This document shows, in pieces, positions 56,001-62,069 of a stretch of DNA of 64,000 bases. Origin of the DNA: a virus. The notes under the pieces are model-generated. The model worked only from the letters and a program-made list of their open reading frames with translations. It did not search any database and had not been told where the DNA came from. Within the stretch, counting starts at the first letter, position 1. Each line of letters begins with the position of its first letter. Both the position numbers and the translations under genes were made by a program. Location: IMG/VR virus record IMGVR_UViG_3300005264_000040, positions 113,769-177,768 of that record. The stretch is one strand, 5' to 3'.

Positions 56001-59000
56001 TTACTTGTTTTTGCTTTTTGATTGTATATATCTTGATAAGGTTGAATTATGGATAATATTTCATCCTTTCTAGCAGTGTCTGACATTCCGGCTGCTATTT
56101 TCACTATTTCATTAATTGCTCCGGCTTTTTGTTCTACAGTGGCATTTTGATCTTCAAGAGTGGTTATTAAGTTTTCTATTTTAGCATATTTTTCTTTATC
56201 TTTATCAGTAATTAAATTCTTTTCAATATTTCTAAATTTGGAAGTAAATTCCTTTCCTACAGTTCCATATTCTGTAGCTAATTCTCTTCCAGCTTGTGAC
56301 ATTCCTGTTTGTTTTAAAGCATTATCTATGTTCTTATTTATTCCTTCAATTTGTTTATCTACAGTTTCTAAATCAGATTTCATAGAATCTATTTTATCGT
56401 GAATTTTAGAAATTACATCCTTTAATTTGTTTTTAGTTTCGGTAAGCTGAGTTTTGATTTTAGAAGTATCAAATCCAGAATCTTTTATTTTTTCTAATAA
56501 AGCTTCGTCTTTTGTCAATAAAGCAATAAATGAATTTGCTGTTTGAGCATCTTCTTTTTTAGGTATATAATTGTTTGCTGTAATTGTATTAACCCAATCA
56601 TTTACTTTAGAAATATCTTGTTTAATTTTATTTGTAATTGCATCAAACTCTTCTTTAGTTATTTTAGCACCAGCAAATATCTTCTGCTCAGTTACTTGCT
56701 CTTTTAAATCAGCTGGGAGTTCCATTTTTGATAATTGTTCAAGCGCTGTACCTACTAATTCTTTGTTAGAAGGTGCAATTAAATTCGATTGCTGAACTAT
56801 GGAATTACCTTGCTCAAGAATATTTTTAAGTTTTTTTGTATCTAATTGTTCGGCGCCTACAACTTCTGCAAGTTGTTGCTGGTATCTTTGTAGATTTTTA
56901 TTAAAAATTTGTTTGGATACAGGCTGCGATAAAGCAGATTTTGGTTGTACTATTTCAAAACCTGCAACTTTTTGTTTTACATCTTCTGTGTTTAATTTTA
57001 TATAATCTCTTATTTCTTTTGTAATTTTTATAATTGCTTGACGACCTTTCTCGTCAATCACATCTTCATTCGCAATATTAATTGCATTATTCAATTTTAC
57101 TGCAATTTGTTTAGATATTCTCGCAACTTCTTCAAAATCTCCATTTTTAGCAGCAGGTGTTAATTTGTTTTGCAAATCATCTATTATAGAATTGAAATTT
57201 TTAATAACTCTTGTTCCAAAAATTTCTGTATTAGAAGCTAAGAAACCTGGAATTTTATTTATATCATTAGGAACTGTTTCGATTGTTGCAGGTTGTGTCC
57301 CAGTTACAGTTTGCCCGGTTGCTATTTGTTTAATTATATCTTCTGCTTGTTTTAAATCCATTGAACTAGCTATATTATTCTGGGCCGCAACTAAAGCTGT
57401 TCCGTATTTTCCTGCTTCTAATATATTCCTTTTGTATTTGCTTAGAGTTAAAGTTGTATTATCTCCTACGAAAGTATTTCTCTTTGACACAGTTGCTTTA
57501 TATGCATTTATATAAGCATTAGTTTGCTTGTCAGAACTAGTTCCTATTTGTGCTATTGCTCTTGTTCTTGCATCGACCAAATTCATTAAATCTTCGCCAA
57601 CACCTGCAGCAATATCTGTGAAACGTTCTCCTAGAGTAACATTTCCTGTTTCACCAGGAATTATAACTTTTCCTTCCGGAGTTTTAAGTGATGTTCCTTG
57701 AGTATTTAATATTTTATCAATTTCCATAAAATTCATAGAACCGATTTCTTGCTTTAAAGCTTCTTTTTGTTCTGGAGTTAAAGTTTCATAACGTTCTAAA
57801 TCAGCGCCTCCACCAAAAATTGGTATTTTTCTAAAAATATCTGCCATATTTTCCCCTAATTTTAGGGAGCCTTGTCTGACTCCAGATTTTAAATCAGACC
57901 AGAATTTAGAGGCACTTGTTCCTAGTCTTCCCCAGAAACCATATTTTTTTAATAAGTATTGATATTGGTCAGCTTCTTTTCTCCTTTCACTTTGCATAAG
58001 TGTTCTATTAGCATTAATCATATTGCTTCTTGAAAGAGAAGAAGCCATCATAACTGCGGTTTCATAATCCATTCCATATTGATTCATCAAATAATTTACT
58101 GAGAAATCTTTAAAACTTAGTTTATCTTTATAAGGTAACCATGCTTGATAAATTTGGTCACGCATTCCGGCAGAAAGTACATTACTTACGATATCAGGAC
58201 TTGCGGTTTGTGTCAAGATAGAAGTCAAGGCTTGGTTTGATGTAATCCCCATAGAACTAGCATTCGCTGCACCTATAGCAGAATAATTTGTATATAGTTT
58301 CATTCTTTCTTCAGGTGTATTAGCTTGTTCTAATTGTTGATTGAATCGTGCAAAAGCTTGTTTGTTGAAAGAATATTTTCCTTTTTCTTTATCATACTCC
58401 AGGAAAGCAGCCATAGCAGATAATGGTAAAGAATTTGCACTGCCAACGTTTCCTTGAAGCATATTTGACATCATGCCGGTAAAACCTGACATGAATTTTT
58501 CAACTGCAATTTGTCTTCCACCAAGTTGCTCTATTATTTGATTTCCTTCTTGTGTCATTGCATAATTGGAGAACAGAGCTTGACCTAAAGCAGTAGTAGC
58601 TGCAGCAGATTTCCCAGACATACCAGTTTGCCTTAAAGCAGTTGCATATTGTACATTTTGTTGTGCCATTGCTTGAGGGTTCATTCCTACTTGTTCTCCA
58701 ATAAACTTTGTTCTATATGCCAAATCAGATGTAAAATTAATATCTGTAATTCCTAATTTTTTATATTCACCCATAAGTTTAGTGGCATCTTCCAATGACA
58801 TATGCAAAGCACCACCAACTTCTTTTACTGTTTCGACTAAATCTTTAAACTTTTTCTTAAATTCCTTTGTATCCCTAACCATACCAACTAAATCATATTG
58901 ATTTAATAAAGGCAGCAAGTCTTTTTTTACTACATCTTTTGGGATTATTTCAGCCATATCAGCAGCAACATCTTCTATTTGTTTATAATACCTTTCTAAA

Positions 59001-59704
59001 TCTTTTAATTTCATTATAGGGCCATTTTTATTTGGAGCAATAATAGAAGTAAGATAAGGACGCAAATCTTTTACATCTGACAAACCAGAAATAGCATCAG
59101 ATAATCTCACCATTCCCGTACCTATCGTACCGCCAAGAGTAGCACCTAAAAACTCTCCACCTAATGCTCCTACAGCTGTTCCTACTGGTCCTAATAAAGA
59201 GCCTAAAGCAGCTCCAGCATATCTACCTGCAAAGCCTCCTACTCCCATTCCAATAATAGATGCTCCTGCATCTCTTATGTTTTCATCTAATCTTAAATTA
59301 ATTGCTTTGTTATATTCGGTAGGAGTTATATTAAAAGCAGTTTTTGAATATAAAGGTGCATCATATAAACTGCCGTAATAACTTAAAGGATTATAAGGCC
59401 CTAAACCCATTCCTGCGTTTTGAGCATAGAAAGGATTAGCAGGAGTAAGAACACCAGAAACTGTTCCATAAGTGTTGCTCATAGACATAGTCATTACATT
59501 AACAAGTTTATCTAATTTAGAATTTAATTGTTGCATAGATTGATTTAAAGCTAAAGAATCAACTGAAGGCCCTATTTGAAGAGGTTGAGCGGCGGACGAC
59601 GCCATAGGTATAGAAGTAACCGGGGCTTGATATACAGGCCCCGTGGATGGTATGCTCATTTCTTGTGCTTGCTGCATCAATAATGGTTGGTTAGGATCTA
59701 TCAT
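50096..59704 (-). CDS. Tape measure protein
   Basis: The 3202-aa protein is the longest in the window. It is overwhelmingly helical and Lys/Glu/Asp-rich with heptad-like stretches. A Gly/Ala hydrophobic segment lies at about 150-205 (IIGMGVGGFAGRYAGAALG...), as is common in tape measure proteins that enter the membrane during ejection. Repeating units such as LEKGTR..., SDEDKKNLIKQI and related Leu/Lys helices fill the centre. It directly follows the overlapping chaperone frames, the usual order. ATG 59704 follows AGGTGG. At about 0.15 nm per residue it would set a tail near half a micrometre. No lytic domain was recognised. Confidence 0.93.
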   Translation of the reverse strand: MIDPNQPLLMQQAQEMSIPSTGPVYQAPVTSIPMASSAAQPLQIGPSVDSLALNQSMQQLNSKLDKLVNVMTMSMSNTYGTVSGVLTPANPFYAQNAGMGLGPYNPLSYYGSLYDAPLYSKTAFNITPTEYNKAINLRLDENIRDAGASIIGMGVGGFAGRYAGAALGSLLGPVGTAVGALGGEFLGATLGGTIGTGMVRLSDAISGLSDVKDLRPYLTSIIAPNKNGPIMKLKDLERYYKQIEDVAADMAEIIPKDVVKKDLLPLLNQYDLVGMVRDTKEFKKKFKDLVETVKEVGGALHMSLEDATKLMGEYKKLGITDINFTSDLAYRTKFIGEQVGMNPQAMAQQNVQYATALRQTGMSGKSAAATTALGQALFSNYAMTQEGNQIIEQLGGRQIAVEKFMSGFTGMMSNMLQGNVGSANSLPLSAMAAFLEYDKEKGKYSFNKQAFARFNQQLEQANTPEERMKLYTNYSAIGAANASSMGITSNQALTSILTQTASPDIVSNVLSAGMRDQIYQAWLPYKDKLSFKDFSVNYLMNQYGMDYETAVMMASSLSRSNMINANRTLMQSERRKEADQYQYLLKKYGFWGRLGTSASKFWSDLKSGVRQGSLKLGENMADIFRKIPIFGGGADLERYETLTPEQKEALKQEIGSMNFMEIDKILNTQGTSLKTPEGKVIIPGETGNVTLGERFTDIAAGVGEDLMNLVDARTRAIAQIGTSSDKQTNAYINAYKATVSKRNTFVGDNTTLTLSKYKRNILEAGKYGTALVAAQNNIASSMDLKQAEDIIKQIATGQTVTGTQPATIETVPNDINKIPGFLASNTEIFGTRVIKNFNSIIDDLQNKLTPAAKNGDFEEVARISKQIAVKLNNAINIANEDVIDEKGRQAIIKITKEIRDYIKLNTEDVKQKVAGFEIVQPKSALSQPVSKQIFNKNLQRYQQQLAEVVGAEQLDTKKLKNILEQGNSIVQQSNLIAPSNKELVGTALEQLSKMELPADLKEQVTEQKIFAGAKITKEEFDAITNKIKQDISKVNDWVNTITANNYIPKKEDAQTANSFIALLTKDEALLEKIKDSGFDTSKIKTQLTETKNKLKDVISKIHDKIDSMKSDLETVDKQIEGINKNIDNALKQTGMSQAGRELATEYGTVGKEFTSKFRNIEKNLITDKDKEKYAKIENLITTLEDQNATVEQKAGAINEIVKIAAGMSDTARKDEILSIIQPYQDIYNQKAKTSKKYAAFNALFNIRDKSTLLVANKELKANGLEEFANVASFAYQQMNSNLVPENIQKQIDSVIGALEKGTRGGITHGVQTLQEIKGQLPKELQDEVDRIIKNKYKLSSETGKNLIKEFKEKYETYKGRDETSQFNIIKDEFNQIQDFLDKHKDEIGTEEFDELMTEKLSDMLTTLKVDPSKIDMKKLKEEIMKKYQEMESVKSDIISSGTIDSLKDVLNTRKDDLTKTDKRISKIKDLATQLQKGNLSLGDYADKLEQLESLYTEVSKDILKDNSKDAKNIATKTINRVKEIIKNPGELDLSAYEDLINHAEEYLENGNYDTLNKEIKEALTKLKEDFVDTQKIEDKKQREEAQKKLKEIEANLKLLGTESSQLQNISTPDGMISKIDELTEFLSANKEDLSKKQEDLNKVAKTIDLEQIKEEVKKYQEIVSTGNVEEIQKAGKELFETIQTATEKAAKITDESVRKDILSRLKDMGSVIDKSLDTQTETLKDKIYELDTTIAKASKPVDISEYTVETIEQLQKNLDTFVKAISDEDKQKSAAKLLGSVLNLENISKETGIDVETQEKIKQLLKTAKKKLLEQGFSPSSKLVKDIDAKLANLGSGTLSDEDKKNLIKQIGLDIQTINQFFVDNAEGLKNFPEQYKEILLKFVDTIDNDINILNKLEETDKTAEFKQKLQKLKQQINVIISTKKTNKELDKLLEEVDTTLDVTSKNAEKLKQPPSTPEMKSIQALAKQINEGNLTPADKKDLQNKIEDLFNQVQSQSNKAIRTYELGALEDLISSAKTTGIDVSATEKKIAEFKKQEKENSRKEVLKQYEKPLKEGITNNIKEAYAILNKDVLSDEDFNRLIQIMGDIGKAFNAANKIGIMDDFKSLKDEFQSLTEKIANRQNEAMKEAYSFNKNLGVEGTIMSKFVEKLNDYNAKIQKNDVNIMMLGNTGLAYFVNEQSGTKTFAVTGLNDELMMKYKDVYANAIPELLRSVATYNDTIQGIPNLQIDYSTKSVSDIMEITNKISQIPKAIKNLKLMNDEAGQKNLSAVDKLMALEAEVQAMGMSIPGLDVSDFKKEIEIAKKLLATGDSAKIKEAESKLDSLQKNITSIINNIYERFYDQNGQLKPQTDKLSKQASQAIVTTNKEFIMAEEKYENDVIKAALNVANISTQQVSWTETLSPTAKVQLKEEEKEKTNQYINTKLNFMALGSITQSGLINQLGSNATETAINEIKGLSQDVQKIAESIDQTAMDKLAKISTSFATVDTNLIKEVNYAQGDLDSVINYTKKTAKKLIETLNSDEYKNKKGVKEFVSKLEGYLDKLDSYEEEYKNAKTPEQAKAVFNKIKEEFNIIQTSIKSFSLSSVKDYQKYKTGALEQAAEAARYVAKNEVIETTEKEVTPQIIKELASKFNISENEAEYIVANAEYDEKGNLKGSFLDNLKAIIGINITKEDELKTIMRRKRKDVQEAQENIRDAYASSNKDTLNKLLGFMSEDQRKQVIEQIQTGKINSVESLQKTLKDMGISYENMNKYFTEGAGKELGSIFAEKGLDMSSFETVTATIFGGVKGLTEKGAITPVISRGSVKILEDLKNKTNKLLTTAENYANKAFRNVMIDLKKGSDFWGKNVFNPIQVSGLQKFLEENEEDFNRISYLIAKAYGESETYGDFINKLKETFGIDEEVARGLAKLALGREAAQEITKINPGEQESIKIKGNENLKVSKDLLATSELATSLGPKLSKLLSKQDSYKMVEMMRQISNVAETIETPEKRIAFEHFAAAPSSIFSVENLQELQDLLKSEVEVYKKGGLNLPIQMYSALEKLGEGNITDLGEAKALFAKLGVENVDEMAAKYIDLIKKNASSEDITTLLQNAFANAYGSRLDEVARNGYIGESAETGQVNAGTVASMIIHGDNQLENEVAESEIPDYKSMLDSTTQLLNSMDENTKVTTQLINAVKEYTDKVDKLINEQTTSNSKNKKKAPTD

Positions 59705-59724
59705 GAATTAAACACCACCTATTG

Positions 59725-60024
59725 TTAATTTGTTCCTAGAGATTTTGAAAGTTGGTCAAAGAATTTTTTTACATCCATGGCTTTCTTTATGTTATTGGTT
59801 TTTTTAAGTTGTCCAAATAAAGATCTATCGAATTCTTTGTGTATTTCTTGCAACTTATTCGAAGCTTCTTGACTATTACCTACTGCAGCTATTATTGCAG
59901 TAACAATCATCATAACTCCATAATAAATGCTTCTTCTCTCTCTCATTATTTCGAAGAGCGCAAGATTTTCATCTATTTGGTCTTCAAGCGGAGGCTGACC
60001 CAGTTTCTTCAGATGCGCTGTCAC
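59725..60024 (-). CDS. Tail assembly chaperone, downstream frame (made mainly by frameshift)
   Basis: The 99-aa frame overlaps the end of the upstream chaperone gene and stays open up to 60054, so it can be joined to it by a +1 shift at 60041-60052. On its own it would start at GTG 60024, 3 nt after AAGGGG. Residues 25-45 are hydrophobic (YYGVMMIVTAIIAAVG) and the rest is helical and basic. In many tailed phages two overlapping frames before the tape measure gene make a short chaperone and a longer fused form needed for tail assembly. That pattern is met here. Confidence 0.75.
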   Translation of the reverse strand: MTAHLKKLGQPPLEDQIDENLALFEIMRERRSIYYGVMMIVTAIIAAVGNSQEASNKLQEIHKEFDRSLFGQLKKTNNIKKAMDVKKFFDQLSKSLGTN

Positions 60025-60553
60025 TATCCCCTTCTGACTTTCGAAAAAAGTCTTTTACACCTGAAACACCTGTTTCTGTACCTTCTAAATAATTATTCAA
60101 ATCATTAAGCATTTTGTTATAAGTTTCCATTAACTGTTGTAAATAATTTACTGGAAGATTATTTATAAATTCTAATCTTGGAAGAATAAACTCTTCATAA
60201 ATATCATCAGCTGTCATAGGTCTTCCTTCAAATAAAACTCTACCCTTAAGTTTTGCTTGCATATACAAATCTCCTACAAAGTCAGCGCCTTCTACTGGTT
60301 CTCCATTAACTTTAAAAAGAGAAACTGCTAAAACTGCTTGTGTGTTGTAAGATTGCAACCTTGTCAAACTTAAAGGTACATCTTCTGAAGATTTTAAACT
60401 TAACCTGTCAAGAATAGATTCAGCTAACATTCCGTCTTTTGTGTTTAAACTTCGTAATGTAATCTTTAATTCCTTACCTTCTTCGTTTGTTAAAATGACA
60501 TCCTCAGTTAAAAACTTTTTCTTAAAAAAATCTGTGTAATCTCTTAAACTCAT
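59984..60553 (-). CDS. Tail assembly chaperone, upstream frame
   Basis: The 189-aa protein is acidic with a helical C-terminal half (FINNLPVNYLQQLMETYNKMLNDL) and a Ser/Glu-rich tail after the frameshift site. Position (two frames before the tape measure), size and overlap mark it as the gpG-like chaperone that binds the tape measure while the tube forms. The start is ATG 60553, 7 nt after GGGGG; the in-frame GTG at 60562 overlaps the site. A TTAGCA-type promoter lies at 60590-60620. Confidence 0.78.
   Translation of the reverse strand: MSLRDYTDFFKKKFLTEDVILTNEEGKELKITLRSLNTKDGMLAESILDRLSLKSSEDVPLSLTRLQSYNTQAVLAVSLFKVNGEPVEGADFVGDLYMQAKLKGRVLFEGRPMTADDIYEEFILPRLEFINNLPVNYLQQLMETYNKMLNDLNNYLEGTETGVSGVKDFFRKSEGDSDSASEETGSASA
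60041..60052 (-). other. Candidate +1 programmed frameshift site
   Basis: The upstream frame reads GAC TTT TTT CGA. After TTT the Phe tRNA can re-pair on TTC one base ahead, because its anticodon reads both codons, and the waiting codon CGA is likely rare in this AT-rich genome. The resulting frame reads GAA AGT CAG and runs into the 99-aa chaperone frame. A -2 slip on the T-run would reach the same frame. Confidence 0.6.
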
Positions 60554-60589
60554 ATAAGACACCCCCGTAATAAAATTTGTTTCTAAGTT

Positions 60590-60620
60590 ATTATATCATA
60601 GAATATATTAAAATTGCTAA
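60590..60620 (-). promoter_or_regulatory. TTAGCA-type promoter for the tail chaperone/tape measure operon
   Basis: On the minus strand TTAGCA (60620-60615), 19 bp, TATAAT (60595-60590), with TGA upstream. Confidence 0.8.
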
Positions 60621-60630
60621 TCTTTGAACG

Positions 60631-60660
60631 TTAGTATTGACTGGAAAAATATGTTATAAT
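60631..60660 (+). promoter_or_regulatory. Promoter for the 60701 gene
   Basis: TTAGTA (60631-60636), 18 bp, TATAAT (60655-60660), with TGT upstream. It diverges from the promoter at 60590-60620, their -35 boxes being 10 bp apart. Confidence 0.75.
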
Positions 60661-60700
60661 GAACATAAGAAAAAAAATTGAAAGGAGGCTTCCTTTTATT

Positions 60701-61216
60701 ATGAAGCGTGCAAAAAGAAGTATTATGAAAGCATATGTGGAAATCTTCAAAGAAGCTTTTCCAACTTTTTCTAAAAGATTTATTAATGGAATAGTGATTA
60801 ACGAACAACAAAAATCTATAAGTTTTGATGTTGAAGTGGATTCATTAAAATACAAAGCTGTTTTACGAATAGGTCTAGAAACCGAAATAATCACTATCTT
60901 TGAAACTATGGTCACTATTTTAGAAAACACTTCAACTAAAACATTGGAAGTGCCTTTGGGAGCAAGTAGAAGAAAATACAAATTACCTCCTAAATCACAG
61001 GTAGCTTGGGTTGGAGAACGTACTATCCTCGAAAAAACATTAAGAGATTATTTAAACAGAATTGAATATGAAAACAGAAAAGTAATGCTTAATCCAAAAA
61101 ACAAAGTAATATTACAATATAAGATGATTCCTTTTTCTAATAAATCAGCTGTTAAAAAATTTTTAAAAAGGAAAACACCAATTTTATATGTGGATTTAAT
61201 AGATGAGTTAAATTAA
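60701..61216 (+). CDS. Unknown basic protein
   Basis: The 171-aa protein is strongly basic, with a helical N-terminus (MKRAKRSIMKAYVEIFKEAF), a beta-like centre (SISFDVEVDSLKYKAVLRIG) and a charged C-terminus. No family is recognised. The start is ATG 60701, 12 nt after AAGGAGG; the open frame to 60659 has no better site. It has its own promoter and terminator, so it is a single-gene unit between the virion genes and the structured region. Its codons lack the hairpins of the genes that follow. Confidence 0.68.
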   Translation: MKRAKRSIMKAYVEIFKEAFPTFSKRFINGIVINEQQKSISFDVEVDSLKYKAVLRIGLETEIITIFETMVTILENTSTKTLEVPLGASRRKYKLPPKSQVAWVGERTILEKTLRDYLNRIEYENRKVMLNPKNKVILQYKMIPFSNKSAVKKFLKRKTPILYVDLIDELN

Positions 61217-61241
61217 ACGCCCTTTTTTAGGGCGTTTTTTT
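61216..61241 (+). terminator. Terminator after the 60701 gene
   Basis: Hairpin AAACGCCC/GGGCGTTT with a TTTTTTA loop, then a run of T. It marks the left border of the hairpin-rich region. Confidence 0.9.
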
Positions 61242-61243
61242 AT

Positions 61244-61277
61244 GCTTAAAAAACGAGAATATTTTTGGTATATATAA
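61244..61277 (+). promoter_or_regulatory. GCTTAAAAA / TTGGTATATATAA promoter 1
   Basis: GCTTAAAAA at 61244-61252 and TTGGTATATATAA at 61265-61277. The predicted RNA would start near 61281, directly at a hairpin (61281-61311: GTTCA/TGAAC outside, GACTTC/GAAGTT inside). Two further copies with the same two boxes lie at 61720 and 62617. Confidence 0.72.
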
Positions 61278-61320
61278 TATGTTCAGTGACTTCTATAGGA
61301 AGTTCTTGAACAAAATTTAA

Positions 61321-61373
61321 GCCTGTAGGATTCTTTCCCACATTCCTGCAGGCGATATAACGGAGGTGGGAAT
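61321..61373 (+). promoter_or_regulatory. Stem-loop/pseudoknot translation element 1
   Basis: Stem GCCTGTAGGA (61321-61330) with TCCTGCAGGC (61344-61353), one U-G wobble, and a 13-nt loop. Loop bases TTCCCAC (61335-61341) are complementary to GTGGGAA (61366-61372), which covers the last G of GGAGG (61362-61366) and the spacer to ATG 61374. When the loop pairs, the start region is masked. Confidence 0.78.
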
Positions 61374-61586
61374 ATGTTGTTTAAGAAAAAAGAAGCCCCT
61401 AAAATGGGGCAAAAATTTGTGAAACTCTCGGTCGAAAAGGCCGAGGGTTTCGAGCTCGGCCTAAGAATGGCCGGTTTCGAGAAAAGCAGCACCCATAAAA
61501 AGGTGCTGCGTGAAATCCCCTGGGGGTACAGGGGATTTGTAGTAGATCTTGATGAAAAGATCTACTATATTGTAATAGGGGTGTGA
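61374..61586 (+). CDS. Small basic protein encoded in a chain of hairpins
   Basis: The 70-aa product (MLFKKKEAPKMGQKFVKLSV...) is basic with a beta-like end (GYRGFVVDLDEKIYYIVIGV); no family is recognised. The coding sequence is almost tiled by hairpins: GCCCC/GGGGC (61395-61410), GGCCGAG/CTCGGCC (61439-61461), GCAGCACC/GGTGCTGC (61486-61509), AAATCCCCTG/CAGGGGATTT (61513-61538), TAGTAGATCTT/AAGATCTACTA (61540-61567), and the terminator at its stop. ATG 61374 is 7 nt after GGAGG, as in two later genes here. The first hairpin is 21 nt into the gene, leaving the start region free. Confidence 0.8.
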   Translation: MLFKKKEAPKMGQKFVKLSVEKAEGFELGLRMAGFEKSSTHKKVLREIPWGYRGFVVDLDEKIYYIVIGV

Positions 61587-61602
61587 TACCCCTTTCTTTT
61601 TT
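61578..61602 (+). terminator. Terminator overlapping the end of the 61374 gene
   Basis: GGGGT/ACCCC (61578-61592) spans the stop codon and is followed by TTTCTTTTTT. A second hairpin, TTTTTTACAA/TTGTAAAAAA (61597-61622), follows at once. Confidence 0.75.
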
Positions 61603-61612
61603 ACAAATTGCA

Positions 61613-61649
61613 TTGTAAAAAAATAAAAAAATATTGGTATATATATATA
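61613..61649 (+). promoter_or_regulatory. TTGGTATATATA promoter 2 (weaker -35)
   Basis: TTGGTATATATATATA begins at 61634; the expected -35 place holds TTGTAAAAA (61613-61621), close to GCTTAAAAA. The transcript would run into the 61682-61736 hairpin. Confidence 0.5.
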
Positions 61650-61654
61650 GGTAA

Positions 61655-61742
61655 AGGGCGCCGCCCTGAATATTTTATTATCCTGTGCATTTAAATGTCT
61701 AATAATAATTTGAAAAAACGCTTAAAAATGCACAGGGTTTTG
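61655..61742 (+). ncRNA. Possible short structured RNA ending at a long-range hairpin
   Basis: Downstream of promoter 2 are GGGCG/CGCCC-type pairs near 61656 and then perfect 11-bp arms CCTGTGCATTT (61682-61692) and AAATGCACAGG (61726-61736), followed by GTTTTGG. The right arm overlaps the -35 box of the next promoter, so the RNA and the next promoter may interfere. No open reading frame with a binding site is present. Confidence 0.4.
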
Positions 61743-61752
61743 GTATATATAA
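61720..61752 (+). promoter_or_regulatory. GCTTAAAAA / TTGGTATATATAA promoter 3
   Basis: GCTTAAAAA at 61720-61728 and TTGGTATATATAA at 61740-61752. From G of the first box to the -10 TATATA is 24 bp, as in promoter at 62617. Confidence 0.72.
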
Positions 61753-61754
61753 AT

Positions 61755-62017
61755 TGTGAGCAGGACTTCCTTTAGAGGTCCTGCATATCTCCCTGGAAGT
61801 CAGGGAGCGGAACTGCGAGACATCGCAGGCGGAAAACTCCTCTACTTTTTATAAGTAGGGCAAGGGAGGCTCTAATATTAGGGCTTCCCGGTAGCGAGTA
61901 CGCCGCAGCGCTCTGCCTCGTAGGGAAGCTGTACTGATTTTCAGGGAGAAGTCCTGGGCCACGGGACTATAAACAATGTGGAAGTGCCCGTATAAGGGCG
62001 CGTTAAACAAAAACCGG
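61755..62017 (+). ncRNA. Long structured leader RNA
   Basis: The stretch has no credible gene but contains a run of helices: GCAGGAC/GTCCTGC (61760-61784), CTCCCTG/CAGGGAG (61789-61807), CTGCGA/TCGCAG (61813-61828), CTACTT/AAGTAG (61842-61858), a nested set closed by GCTTCCC/GGGAAGC (61883-61929) with CGAG/CTCG and GCAG/CTGC inside, AGTCC/GGACT (61950-61968) and GCCC/GGGC (61986-61999). It leads into the pseudoknot element before the next gene. It may be a regulatory leader, or a separate RNA whose 3' part is the mRNA. No match to a named family could be made by eye. Confidence 0.6.
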
Positions 62018-62069
62018 CCCCACAGGAATATTGCTCTCAGTCCTGTTGGGGTGACATGGAGGTGAGAGC
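62018..62069 (+). promoter_or_regulatory. Stem-loop/pseudoknot translation element 2
   Basis: Stem CCCCA-CAGGA (62018-62027) with TCCTG-T-TGGGG (62041-62051), one bulged T, and a 13-nt loop. Loop GCTCTCA (62033-62039) is exactly complementary to TGAGAGC (62063-62069), the 7 nt between GGAGG (62058-62062) and ATG 62070. Confidence 0.82.

Noticed and set aside
50454-57515. Several plus-strand frames of 60-259 codons opposite the tape measure gene
   Set aside because: They are Ser/Phe/Leu-rich shadows of a Lys/Glu-rich helical gene and lack binding sites and promoters.
61883-61929. tRNA-like fold closed by GCTTCCC/GGGAAGC
   Set aside because: It is only 47 nt long and has no T-loop, anticodon arm or CCA; no tRNA was seen anywhere.
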